Positions 25,141 through 32,488 are shown, counted from the first letter of the stretch. The stretch is 64,000 nt of DNA from Ligaoa zhengdingensis (GCF_014384885.1 NZ_JACRST010000006.1:1-64000); one strand, 5' to 3'. The notes: a model not told the origin generated them from the letters alone. Program-made: numbers and translations.

Positions 25141-26903
25141 TTCGTCGTATACACCGCCTGATTCTCCCAGCCGAACCGCTTCTCCAGCTTGCCCGGTTCA
25201 TGAAACCGCTTGGAATCCGGGTTGTACATCAGCCGGATGTTGACCAGTTCCCCATATGCCCGGTTTTTCAGGCAACGCACTGTTGCATCACACTCATTCG
25301 CTTTCTGCTCCGCTTCCGTGCAGCGATGCACGTTGAATACGTTACATGCAATATTTGTGATGGTTCCGAGCCCTCCGACGCTGTCGCTGTCCTTAATCTC
25401 GCCGTCTGTCTTTCTTGGGTGTACCACCAGATGGATATGTATTCCCAACCGCTCCGCCAACTTTCTCAGCTTAATCGTGAAGTCCGCCTGAAGCTGGTAG
25501 AAATCCCGGTCGCTCCTGGTGCTGTTCACTGTCATCAGGTTATCCACCAAAAACACGCGACAGTCGTATCGCTTGTATGCCAGTTCAAACAATTTCAGGA
25601 TCGCTTCACTTTCATCTGTCTCTGCACATCGGTTGTCGTACACCCAAATCTTGCCGTTATACCAGTTCTCTATCTTCTCCAGGTCGGCGCGCGGCACATA
25701 GCTGATTCTGCGCCCGCTCCTCCGATCCAGCCTGGTCTGCACCACGCCGCTGCCCGCCGCCTGAAGGTTGATCCCGTATTTCAGCCTGTCCGCTGGAATC
25801 TCGCCTGAATAGATACACACCTTCCTTCCGTCCTCTACAGCATGGAGCAGTGTTTGCGTCAGGAAGGTAGACTTTCCCTCGCCGCGCTTGCCCGTCCATA
25901 CAGACAAGTCCCCGTCAAAAAGCCCACCCGTGGCCTTATCCAGTGCGTCCATACCCGTAAACGTCCTCGGTATGCTTGCAATATCGACATTCTCCACATC
26001 AGCCAGATTGAGCAGCCCTTGCACCTCCACCGGCTTCATCTGCTCGATGATTGTCCGGATCGCTTCTTCTCCCATCCGGTGCAGAATCTCGTTTGCGTCC
26101 TTGCAGGAACCATACAGGGTAAAATCCGGTTTCAGCATTTTGCAGTCGAGCTTTCGCCCCAGCTCCGCAAGCATCTTCCGCCCCGCGTCGTCGTTGTCCG
26201 CAAACACAGCTATCGTCTCATACCTTGCGAGCCAGTCGCAGCAGGTTTCGAGCCAGGTGAAGTCTTCGCAGCCGCTCGGCACTGACACGCAGTTTTTCCC
26301 CGTTGCCTGTCTACCGCACATCGCGTCAAACTCGCCCTCAAACAGGTATAGCACCGGGTCATGCTCGTCGCACAGGTGCATCCCAAACAAAATCGGTTCT
26401 GTACCCGCCTCCCTCCACATCTTCCGCTCGCCTTTCTCCACCTTGCCCGCTTTGCGGTATTTGACAAAAGTTGCTTCGCGCAGTTCAAACTCTTCGGCCG
26501 TCCGGTAATACGGGAACGCCAGATTGCCGTCTGCACTCGACACGCCGAACGCATTCGCCGTCTCCTCGCTGATCCCGCGCAGCGAAAGGTATTTTTTCCC
26601 ATCGTCTGTCACCGGATAAAGCTCCTTGTCGGGGCGCTTGTAGCTTTTCTTTACCGGCGGCACGGTATATCTGTCCTCACGGTCCATTTCAACGCCAAAC
26701 TCCTTGCACAGTTGGGAAAAATGGCCCTTCGTGTTGCAACTCCCTCGTTTGCAGTTGTAAGTGTGGTTTTTGTAGTTCAGCGCAAAGCTGTATTTGTCGC
26801 TATGCTCCCCGCCGTGACAAACCGGGCAATATTTCGGGATGATTTCGTCCCCTTTGACCGTGAAGTCCGGCAGGAAAGCCCGTGCAAAGTCAAATTCATT
26901 CAT
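25119..26903 (-). CDS. phage primase-helicase (Twinkle/T7 gp4-like)
   Basis: 594 aa from ATG 26903, which has an AAGGGG Shine-Dalgarno 9 nt upstream (a TTG at 26921 is the longer alternative). Residues 20-60 are a CHC2-type zinc finger (CPVCHGGEHSDK...CKRGSC). A TOPRIM domain lies at about 170-270 (EGEFDAMCGRQ; AVFADNDDAGRKM). A RecA/DnaB-type helicase lies at about 320-590, with Walker A GKRGEGKSTFL and Walker B VFLVDNL. It primes and unwinds phage DNA. Copy B of the structured element lies upstream. Confidence 0.9.
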   Translation of the reverse strand: MNEFDFARAFLPDFTVKGDEIIPKYCPVCHGGEHSDKYSFALNYKNHTYNCKRGSCNTKGHFSQLCKEFGVEMDREDRYTVPPVKKSYKRPDKELYPVTDDGKKYLSLRGISEETANAFGVSSADGNLAFPYYRTAEEFELREATFVKYRKAGKVEKGERKMWREAGTEPILFGMHLCDEHDPVLYLFEGEFDAMCGRQATGKNCVSVPSGCEDFTWLETCCDWLARYETIAVFADNDDAGRKMLAELGRKLDCKMLKPDFTLYGSCKDANEILHRMGEEAIRTIIEQMKPVEVQGLLNLADVENVDIASIPRTFTGMDALDKATGGLFDGDLSVWTGKRGEGKSTFLTQTLLHAVEDGRKVCIYSGEIPADRLKYGINLQAAGSGVVQTRLDRRSGRRISYVPRADLEKIENWYNGKIWVYDNRCAETDESEAILKLFELAYKRYDCRVFLVDNLMTVNSTRSDRDFYQLQADFTIKLRKLAERLGIHIHLVVHPRKTDGEIKDSDSVGGLGTITNIACNVFNVHRCTEAEQKANECDATVRCLKNRAYGELVNIRLMYNPDSKRFHEPGKLEKRFGWENQAVYTTKWGEAPF

Positions 26904-26924
26904 TTCGCCTAACCCCTTCAAAAT

Positions 26925-27017
26925 GGCCCTGTGTTGATTTTCAGGTTCCGTACCTATAGTTTCCCTGATAATCCATCAAAAGTGAGTTTTATGGGGCGCA
27001 GATTTGCACTCAGGGCC
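26925..27017 (-). ncRNA. candidate structured RNA element, copy B
   Basis: 93 nt directly upstream of the primase-helicase. The 10-bp terminal stem is perfect (AAUGGCCCUG with CAGGGCCAUU), and differs from copy A by an A-U to G-C exchange and a U-G to U-A change. The hairpins are GUGC-AAAUCU-GCGC and UGAU...AUCA. About 60% of positions match copy A, with the ends and CCUGAAAAUCAA best conserved. Confidence 0.6.
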
Positions 27018-27058
27018 ATTCAATTGTTTCCATCAACCTGCATCCTACAAAATGCTCC

Positions 27059-27820
27059 CTAATTGGCGAATTTCTCTGTTGTCGCCGCCGGAAATTCTTC
27101 CTGCTTGAGCTCAAACACCCCAGTCCAGTTGTTCATCGTCGACTTTTCCAGGATCGCGATCTTCACCGCGTCGTCCCCACCGGATAGTCTATCCAGCTTT
27201 TGGAGCACCAGCTCCAAGGCGCGGTTGGTCGGGGCCGCTCTCTTTTTGATCCGCATCGTGAGATAATCCTCCAACGCGGTCCTCAGCGCCGCATTCTCCG
27301 TGTAGCCGCAAATCATCGCCGAAAACGACGGAACGCTTTCTTTCTTACTTACTTTCTTTTCTTCTTTCATTCTTTCATTCTTTTCATTCTTGTTTGTTTC
27401 CGCTCGCGTTCCGTTCCCGTTCCGTTGCTGTTCCGTTTGCGTTCCGTCGGTGTTCCGCTCGCGTTCCGTTGCTGTTCCGTTCTCCGTCCCGCAACCCTGG
27501 AATTTGCTGTAGTTTATCACGGTTAGAAGCGTTCCGCTCCCGTTCCGTGTCCGTTCTATCATCCCGTCATCCTCTAAACACTTCAGGAACCGATCCACTT
27601 TACCATTTGACCAACCCCAATTCATGCCAAGGCTCCGTATACTTGTGAGGGTGCAGCCGCGCTTTATCGTCACGGATTTTCCCTCAATCATCACCTTTTT
27701 GCTCTTGTGGTTCACGGATAATATCAGGTCCATCCACGCCTGCCCCTTGGAATACGGCGTGTCCTTCCATATCCAGTGGTTCCGAATATCGCGGCTCAAT
27801 TTTACCCAGCCCTGTTCCAT
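27059..27820 (-). CDS. phage replisome organizer (DnaD-like initiator)
   Basis: 253 aa. The N-terminal winged-helix domain (WVKLSRDIRNHWIWKDTPYS, then CTLTSIRSLGMNWGWSNGKV and DRFLKCLEDDGMIER) is the 'replisome organizer N-terminal' type. The middle (residues about 110-145) is low-complexity Asn/Gly/Thr/Arg/Glu because it is encoded by 11-bp DNA repeats. A C-terminal helical domain follows. Such proteins bind iterons within their own gene and load the helicase, which here is encoded next. Confidence 0.85.
   Translation of the reverse strand: MEQGWVKLSRDIRNHWIWKDTPYSKGQAWMDLILSVNHKSKKVMIEGKSVTIKRGCTLTSIRSLGMNWGWSNGKVDRFLKCLEDDGMIERTRNGSGTLLTVINYSKFQGCGTENGTATERERNTDGTQTEQQRNGNGTRAETNKNEKNERMKEEKKVSKKESVPSFSAMICGYTENAALRTALEDYLTMRIKKRAAPTNRALELVLQKLDRLSGGDDAVKIAILEKSTMNNWTGVFELKQEEFPAATTEKFAN
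27396..27552. repeat. 11-bp iterons: candidate phage replication origin
   Basis: Seven contiguous 11-bp copies of GTTCCGTTGCT-like units (27408-27484), one imperfect copy just before (27396-27407), and two more at 27531-27552. All keep GTTCCG. The period is not a multiple of three, so the repeat is kept at DNA level rather than protein level. A pyrimidine-rich, AT-rich stretch (about 27340-27400, TTTCTTTC-like) adjoins as a possible unwinding region. Origins inside initiator genes are well known in phages such as lambda. Confidence 0.75.
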
Positions 27821-27853
27821 TTCGCCACCTGTTTCCTTCTCATTTAAATTCGC

Positions 27854-28453
27854 TTAAAATGGAAGCGTATCGTCCCCTTCCACCTCCACAAAGCCGCCGT
27901 TTTTACCATCGCGCAGTTCTATGTACGTCTCTGACTGCTTAATCTTGTTCTGTATCCACTCCGGCAACCCTTCCATGAGCGTTAAACACTTGGGATCAGT
28001 CAGATCAAAATAGGTCAACGGATGGTAGGCGGACTGCACGGGCAGTCCTTTCGGCACCGCCATAATCACACCGACATTGCTATAGCCTCTATCGTTCATT
28101 ACCACCTGCATCTGACAAGGCTTTCCGAGGATGTTGACCAAATCAAAACCTTCCAGTTCAGCCTCGGTAAATTTCTTCCCGCGCCACGCTTCCAGATGTT
28201 CCCGCAGTTTCGCTTTTTCATTCAATGACAAGGTATATTCCTTGCTGATTACTTTCGGCTTCGCCTCGCCATCTTTCTCTATTGGATCGTCTGGTATCTC
28301 CCAAGTTAGCATCACCCTCCGCTGCTGCTTGCTCTCACCCTGGAATGATATTTCCTGAATTCCGAGGTCGATGATGGAGATGCAGATTGCAATATGAGGC
28401 CCTTCTGCCACTGGTTCTGGTCTCTGTGCTTTTGCGCTTGCTGTAATTGCCAT
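27854..28453 (-). CDS. phage single-strand DNA-binding-like protein
   Basis: 199 aa. A beta-rich body (ISIIDLGIQEISFQGESKQQ and then RRVMLTWEIPDD) resembles OB-fold phage replication proteins (NGO0469-like). The C-terminus is acidic and ends DDTLPF, matching the protein-binding tip of bacterial SSB (DDxxPF). It lies beside the replisome organizer. Probably coats ssDNA and recruits host repair or replication proteins. Confidence 0.75.
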   Translation of the reverse strand: MAITASAKAQRPEPVAEGPHIAICISIIDLGIQEISFQGESKQQRRVMLTWEIPDDPIEKDGEAKPKVISKEYTLSLNEKAKLREHLEAWRGKKFTEAELEGFDLVNILGKPCQMQVVMNDRGYSNVGVIMAVPKGLPVQSAYHPLTYFDLTDPKCLTLMEGLPEWIQNKIKQSETYIELRDGKNGGFVEVEGDDTLPF

Positions 28454-28674
28454 TATTTTTCCTCCGTTCTGATTTTCGCCTTACATTGGCTTCCTATCGT
28501 TATTTCTGGATAAACAAGTATCTCTCTAGTATCAAAGCAGACAAACCTCCCGTAATTATCCGGGTCCTTGACGCACAGCGGGCAATACCGGCAGCAGACG
28601 CGGTCCTCCGGGAAGCTGACGGTCATGGTGACCTCCGCCTTGGTGTAATACGACACGCCGTTCTTTATCCCCAT
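28453..28674 (-). CDS. small cysteine-rich phage protein
   Basis: 73 aa with VCCRYCPLC, FVCFD and QCKAK cysteines, which suggests metal binding. It touches the SSB-like gene (1-nt overlap). Function unknown. Confidence 0.6.
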   Translation of the reverse strand: MGIKNGVSYYTKAEVTMTVSFPEDRVCCRYCPLCVKDPDNYGRFVCFDTREILVYPEITIGSQCKAKIRTEEK

Positions 28675-28829
28675 CGCCGCATCTCCTCCCGGCTATCCCG
28701 CAGCGCCTTTTCCAGCAGCGCGTTGTGCTCCAGCGCCGCCTCTAACTGCTTTTTCAGGTCGTCGATCTCCTCTTGCTGCTCTATCATCCTGATTGCCATA
28801 GCCACATAATCCATTGTCTCAATTTGCAC
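28665..28829 (-). CDS. small coiled-coil phage protein
   Basis: About 54 aa from GTG 28829; TTG 28832 or ATG 28814 are alternatives. EEIDDLKKQLEAALEHNALL and KALRDSREEMRRWG form a leucine-zipper-like helix. Overlaps both neighbours. Function unknown. Confidence 0.5.
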   Translation of the reverse strand: MQIETMDYVAMAIRMIEQQEEIDDLKKQLEAALEHNALLEKALRDSREEMRRWG

Positions 28830-28962
28830 CAAGCCGCTCGTCCCTCCATCTCTCGTATTCCTCATCCGGGTCCGGGCCGTCGTCCTCGTAGGGGCTGTGT
28901 TCCGGTTCCTCCAGCCACGACCGTTCCGCCTCACAGTAACGATTTATTTCACTGAGCGTCAT
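28819..28962 (-). CDS. small acidic phage protein, 47 aa
   Basis: ATG 28962 after a GGAGG Shine-Dalgarno. MTLSEINRYCEAERSWLEEP is followed by an acidic Pro/Asp-rich part and EEYERWRDERLGAN. Reads as a short adaptor-like protein found near replication genes; no function assigned. Confidence 0.55.
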   Translation of the reverse strand: MTLSEINRYCEAERSWLEEPEHSPYEDDGPDPDEEYERWRDERLGAN

Positions 28963-28983
28963 TGCTTTTTCCTCCGGTTTCTG

Positions 28984-29274
28984 TTATAATATGGACAATC
29001 TATTTCTATCCTTTCCTTGCGCCCGTCTGGAGTTCGCAGCTCCGGCGGGCGCTCTTTTTTGCCATTCAAGCTCTGCGCTGAGCCGGGCAACCTCCCGCTC
29101 CAGCAGCTTGATCTGGTAGCCGCTGTCCGCCTGCATTTCTTTGTACGCTGCGATCTGCTCCGCATCCCGTTCCAGTGCATAGGCGGCTTCCAGCAGCCCA
29201 TAGCGGTCTTCGCCGCAGTTTTCTACTATGTACTCCCCGGTTTCCCGCAGTTGCGCGATCAGTCTTTCACGCAT
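28984..29274 (-). CDS. hypothetical coiled-coil phage protein
   Basis: 96 aa from ATG 29274 (GGAAGGTGAT Shine-Dalgarno). The first 60 residues are helical (RERLIAQLRETGEYIVENCG; YQIKLLEREVARLSAELEWQ). The last 20 residues are basic. Alternative-frame ORFs here (28959-29201) lack a Shine-Dalgarno. Function unknown. Confidence 0.55.
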   Translation of the reverse strand: MRERLIAQLRETGEYIVENCGEDRYGLLEAAYALERDAEQIAAYKEMQADSGYQIKLLEREVARLSAELEWQKRAPAGAANSRRAQGKDRNRLSIL

Positions 29275-29279
29275 CTGTA

Positions 29280-29396
29280 TCACCTTCCTTTCCTACTGCC
29301 TCCAATTGCCAGCCCCAGCATCAGGGCACATATCAGGCCCATAAGCTCCAACGCCCCTGCCACGCCTTCAAAACGCACGATCCCCAAGTCAAGCAT
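29280..29396 (-). CDS. small single-pass membrane protein, 38 aa
   Basis: ATG 29396 with GGAGGAGGG upstream, overlapping the previous gene's stop. LELMGLICALMLGLAIGG is a membrane helix, followed by a basic SRKGR end. It forms a pair with the 54-aa membrane protein upstream. Confidence 0.5.
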   Translation of the reverse strand: MLDLGIVRFEGVAGALELMGLICALMLGLAIGGSRKGR

Positions 29397-29553
29397 CTCC
29401 GCTGCCCTCCTCCGTCATCACTCCGCTGGCGATCAGGATTAGGCTTGCGATACCTGCGATGATACCCGCCCAGGTCTGCCCGCCGTCCAGCAGGCTGCCC
29501 GTCATAGGCAGGCCGACCCAGATTCCAATAACGCTCAATGCCGCCCTTGTCAT
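29389..29553 (-). CDS. small two-helix membrane protein, 54 aa
   Basis: ATG 29553 overlaps the upstream stop (ATGA), so it is translationally coupled. Two hydrophobic segments (ALSVIGIWVGLPMTGSLL; AGIIAGIASLILIASGVM) and an acidic end. Function unknown. Too far from the lysis module to be called a holin. Confidence 0.5.
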   Translation of the reverse strand: MTRAALSVIGIWVGLPMTGSLLDGGQTWAGIIAGIASLILIASGVMTEEGSGDA

Positions 29554-29924
29554 GTTGCTGCTGCACGCTCCCTTCTGATTTTCTCGCGGTACTTGCGCAT
29601 GTACTCCCGCATGTACTCTGCTATTTCAGCCTTGTGCTCTGCGTTGTACTTGCGCTGGCGCTCCATGATTGCTTCTCTATGTTCTTTGTAGTATTTGTGC
29701 TGGTAATCCGCGATCTCTTCCTTGTGCTCCGCGCGGTACTTACGTTTGCGTTCCGCGATACGCCTCTGTTGCACATCCATAGCAGCGACGGTGGCGTATC
29801 GATCCAACTCCTTTGCCAGGTCATTATGTTCTTGCGCAGCGCGATATGGGTTAGCCTCAAATTCCCACTCAATCTCTTCGTCCGCCTGCCGCATGACGGC
29901 CAACTCATCCGCTGTGAACGACAT
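29550..29924 (-). CDS. phage protein with charged 14-residue helical repeats
   Basis: 124 aa from ATG 29924 (GGGGGAAGAGAG upstream). After a DUF-like N-terminus (SFTADELAVMRQADEEIEWE) come repeats of the type KYRAEHKEEIADYQ, KYYKEHREAIMERQ and KYNAEHKAEIAEYM. This repeat is common in proteins of Clostridia phages. Probably a long charged helix; function unknown. Confidence 0.6.
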   Translation of the reverse strand: MSFTADELAVMRQADEEIEWEFEANPYRAAQEHNDLAKELDRYATVAAMDVQQRRIAERKRKYRAEHKEEIADYQHKYYKEHREAIMERQRKYNAEHKAEIAEYMREYMRKYREKIRRERAAAT

Positions 29925-30060
29925 CTCTCTTCCCCCTATCTTCGCGCCTGTCTTCCTCTTGCAGCGCCTTGCGCCACCTCTGGATATCCGGCCTGCTCCA
30001 CTCTGCAAGCAGGCGTTCCACCCCCTTGATCCACTTCTCGATCCGCTGCCGGTCGTTCAT
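29905..30060 (-). CDS. small basic phage protein, 51 aa
   Basis: ATG 30060 with GGGAGG about 12 nt upstream; overlaps the next gene by 20 nt. DRQRIEKWIKGVERLLAEWS, then RPDIQRWRKALQEE, is helical and Trp-rich. No family recognised. Confidence 0.45.
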   Translation of the reverse strand: MNDRQRIEKWIKGVERLLAEWSRPDIQRWRKALQEEDRREDRGKRDVVHSG

Positions 30061-30135
30061 GATGCGCTCGCATCCTCCCATATCGAGTTATCTGCTTTCC
30101 CGTTCGGCGGGTAGATCATCTAACGTAAACCATTA

Positions 30136-30333
30136 TTAGCTCATACGCCGGGCGAGCTTAACAATTGAGATTCCTACGTGCTTCACAAGATCGTCTTTCA
30201 GCACCTTCCGCACCGTGCGCACGTCTTTCCCCCAAAACTGCGCCACCTCCGTTGCTGTGAGCATTGTTTTGCCGGGAAATGCAGTTGCAATTAGTTCAAG
30301 GGTGTCGCGGTAGGCTTCTTTTTCTCGTGGCAC
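30136..30333 (-). CDS. small helix-turn-helix (excisionase-like) protein
   Basis: 65 aa from GTG 30333, behind a perfect GGAGGAGGTGAT. TMLTATEVAQFWGKDVRTVR followed by KVL is an excisionase/MerR-type helix-turn-helix. It is the first gene of the leftward early operon on this side, so it could be Xis or an early activator. The upstream extension to 30372 lacks a Shine-Dalgarno. Confidence 0.6.
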   Translation of the reverse strand: MPREKEAYRDTLELIATAFPGKTMLTATEVAQFWGKDVRTVRKVLKDDLVKHVGISIVKLARRMS

Positions 30334-30494
30334 TATATCACCTCCTCCGACCCAAGGGCGGCTTTTCTTCATCTTACGACATGATTCGATGTTTCATCAG
30401 AGCGGTTACGCTTCGATGTTTGTCAACAATTTTTTCACCCGTTCGACCATTTTTTCTACTTCCTTCATCGCCGGCAAAGTATAATTGTAGTGAA

Positions 30495-30845
30495 ATGAAG
30501 TGGTTTTTGGACCTTAAAGACATTAGGCCTGCGCACGAATATTATCTGGCCGATTACCAATACGAAATCATAATGAAACAAATCCGAGAATTTGAGCAAG
30601 GACTTGACAGCGACCACGAAGTCGCATTCAGGCTATGTCATTTTGGGCAAAGCATTTTGCTGAACGTTACAGATGTCGGGTATTGCAATCCATCTATTAT
30701 TGTTTTCTACGGTTTTATCGATGGGAAACCAGCCCAACTTATCCAGCATGTGAGCGAGTTGAATTTTCTTTTGATGTCTGTCGAGAGGCCAGACCCGAAG
30801 ACCCCTGCGAGAAGAATCGGATTTGTCCAGCCAAATGAGCGATAG
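30495..30845 (+). CDS. phage protein, DUF6173-like
   Basis: 116 aa from ATG 30495. MKQIREFEQGLDSDHEVAFR, LCHFGQSILLNVTDVGYCNP and the C-terminal VERPDPKTPARRIGF match the DUF6173 pattern. TATAAT (30480-30485) lies 9 bp before the start, so the leader is almost absent and no Shine-Dalgarno is visible. Transcribed convergent to the 77-aa gene that overlaps its 3' end. Function unknown. Confidence 0.7.
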   Translation: MKWFLDLKDIRPAHEYYLADYQYEIIMKQIREFEQGLDSDHEVAFRLCHFGQSILLNVTDVGYCNPSIIVFYGFIDGKPAQLIQHVSELNFLLMSVERPDPKTPARRIGFVQPNER

Positions 30846-30972
30846 CCATTGCGATATTTGCCATTGAATCACTTATTTTTGCAAGTTCCCTTACAGATTG
30901 TGTCTTTTGGGCACGCTTTGATAGCAGTTGCAGCTGCTTTTGAAGTGTGTCCATCATTTTTTCAACTTCCAT
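30739..30972 (-). CDS. small coiled-coil protein antisense to the DUF6173-like 3' end
   Basis: 77 aa from ATG 30972 with a perfect GGAAGGAGG Shine-Dalgarno. EKMMDTLQKQLQLLSKRAQK and SVRELAKISDSMANIAMAIA are helical. Its 3' 107 nt overlap the plus-strand gene. The strong Shine-Dalgarno argues that it is real. Confidence 0.5.
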   Translation of the reverse strand: MEVEKMMDTLQKQLQLLSKRAQKTQSVRELAKISDSMANIAMAIAHLAGQIRFFSQGSSGLASRQTSKENSTRSHAG

Positions 30973-31021
30973 CGTTTCCTCCTTCCTAGCTTGCTTGGTT
31001 GTGAGCTTTTGTTTTGCCATG

Positions 31022-31051
31022 TTGGCCATTCATATGTTGCTGTGGTATAAT
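31022..31051 (+). promoter_or_regulatory. promoter of the membrane-anchored protein gene
   Basis: TTGGCC (31022-31027), 18-bp spacer, TATAAT (31046-31051). Confidence 0.5.
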
Positions 31052-31075
31052 CAGAGAGAAAGGCTGGTGACTGAG

Positions 31076-31561
31076 GTGGACATTGTTCTAAATTGGCTTA
31101 CCATAATTGCGTTTTGCCTTTCTACCTATACCTTCATATTCCAATTGATTTCCCACAGAAAAAAGATTGAAATTCAACTTTGTCATATGTTTGAGTGGGG
31201 CAATCCCCAAACAATATACGTCGCTTATTTGGAGATCATCAACAAGTCTCGACTCCCAATTTCAATCACCCGCATATCAATGGAACAAAACGGGAAGCTC
31301 CTATCTTTTGAGCAATTGCCTCAAGAAATCGTTTCTGGAACAAGAGGCAATGGGGAACCATATACCGCTTTTTCAGAACCGTTTCCGATTTCTTTGCAGG
31401 GACTCGATGCAAAATCTGGACTGTTTCTCGCAATACCTAAAAATCATGATTTTGCAGTCGCTCCCCATTCCGCCATTAAATTGCACATTGCGACAAATCG
31501 AGGAAAACTCCAATCAAAAGTCGAGGTTAGCGGTTTCTCAGATCACTTAAAATTGCTATGA
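31076..31561 (+). CDS. membrane-anchored hypothetical protein
   Basis: 161 aa from GTG 31076 (GTG 31067 is an alternative). One N-terminal helix (WLTIIAFCLSTYTFIFQLIS) is followed by a beta-rich domain (IYVAYLEIINKSRLPISITR; GEPYTAFSEPFPISLQG). It has its own promoter and terminator and a lower GC content than its neighbours, so it is probably expressed in the lysogen. A superinfection-exclusion or abortive role is possible but not shown. Confidence 0.6.
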   Translation: MDIVLNWLTIIAFCLSTYTFIFQLISHRKKIEIQLCHMFEWGNPQTIYVAYLEIINKSRLPISITRISMEQNGKLLSFEQLPQEIVSGTRGNGEPYTAFSEPFPISLQGLDAKSGLFLAIPKNHDFAVAPHSAIKLHIATNRGKLQSKVEVSGFSDHLKLL

Positions 31562-31652
31562 TCGACATTGCAACCGAAAAGATTATCAGTACAAGCCTAA
31601 TAGTTTCCGGCAATCGTATCCCCCTCTTTCTCGACCGTGAGTGAATCTCTTT

Positions 31653-31688
31653 GCCGCCCTTGCTGTTCCAGAGCCGGGGCGGCTTTTC
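31653..31688 (+). terminator. intrinsic terminator
   Basis: GCCGCCC, 17-nt loop, GGGCGGC, TTTTCTATT; about 90 bp after the membrane-anchored gene and converging on the Cro-like gene. Confidence 0.7.
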
Positions 31689-31693
31689 TATTC

Positions 31694-31888
31694 CTATTTT
31701 TTTGCGTGGAGACTTATTTCGTCTAAGGCTTTGCGAAATCTGTTTTCTGCCCCTTTTGGTTCTCGATGTCCATTGAGCACAACACTAACATACTTTGGAT
31801 TTAGTCCCATATGTTCTGCCAGTTGCTTGGCGGTAATGCCTTTCAGATGCATTTCACCAACAATCTCCGCCGTCCATTGTGCAGGCAT
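31694..31888 (-). CDS. Cro-like helix-turn-helix regulator
   Basis: 64 aa, ATG 31888 with an AAAGGAG Shine-Dalgarno. ITAKQLAEHMGLNPKYVSVV and LNGHREPKGAENR form an XRE-type helix-turn-helix. It diverges from the CI-like repressor across 31889-32098 and is placed to be the lytic switch protein. It leads away from the immunity region but is followed by convergent genes, so the early operon may start elsewhere. Confidence 0.75.
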   Translation of the reverse strand: MPAQWTAEIVGEMHLKGITAKQLAEHMGLNPKYVSVVLNGHREPKGAENRFRKALDEISLHAKK

Positions 31889-31924
31889 ACAAAATCTCCT
31901 TTCTATCGTAAAAATTTGTTGAAC

Positions 31925-32062
31925 TTCGTAATCTGTTATGTTATTGTAAATATGCTTACTAAGTGCAACAATCCCAAAACGTTATATTACGAAATTCATC
32001 ATTTGTTTGTATTATATATTACTTTCGTAATCATTTCAAGAGGAAATGATTAATTTCGTAAT
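31925..32062. promoter_or_regulatory. lysogeny control region with four TTCGTAAT operators
   Basis: The AT-rich divergent region holds TTCGTAAT at 31925-31932, 32024-32031 and 32055-32062, and its reverse complement at 31986-31993. Spacing and orientation fit CI/Cro operators flanking both promoters. Confidence 0.65.
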
Positions 32063-32098
32063 ATTTTGTGGGTTGCACAAAAATTAAGGGTGATTTTT

Positions 32099-32488
32099 GT
32101 GTTTTATGATCTGTTTTATAGCTTATGTGTTAAAAAGGGGGTGTCGCCCAGTAAAGCGTGTTTGGATATGGGGTTAAGCCGATCGCTTGCGGCCAAATGG
32201 AAAAATACTAAAGCTACTCCAAGTGCGGACGCGATGTCTAAAATCGCAAATTATTTTGGCGTAACAGTTGATTATCTACTAGGCATTGAACAAAAAAAAT
32301 CCTCCACCGAAGAAACGGCGGAGGACAGAGATGCAGAGATTAGAGCAATGCTGCACAGCGATAAAATTAAAAATTGTACAGCGGTAATTATGGGGTTCGA
32401 GGGCGATGGCCAAAAAGTAATCGAGTTATCAGAAGAAGAGTATAGTATTCTGAAGAAAATGGTAGAAGCTTTAAGAAACGATAAATAG
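32099..32488 (+). CDS. CI-like phage repressor (XRE family)
   Basis: 129 aa from GTG 32099 (AAGGGTGAT upstream). Residues 10-60 are a helix-turn-helix (VSPSKACLDMGLSRSLAAKW; SADAMSKIANYFGVTVDYLL). A short acidic C-terminal part may dimerise. It lacks a LexA-like autoprotease domain. Release is therefore probably by the ImmA/IrrE peptidase encoded next (64 nt downstream), as in ICEBs1 immR-immA. Confidence 0.85.
   Translation: MFYDLFYSLCVKKGVSPSKACLDMGLSRSLAAKWKNTKATPSADAMSKIANYFGVTVDYLLGIEQKKSSTEETAEDRDAEIRAMLHSDKIKNCTAVIMGFEGDGQKVIELSEEEYSILKKMVEALRNDK

Noticed and set aside
29280..29553. Holin pair
   Set aside because: Small membrane proteins, but they lie among early genes far from the late lysis position, which is outside the window.
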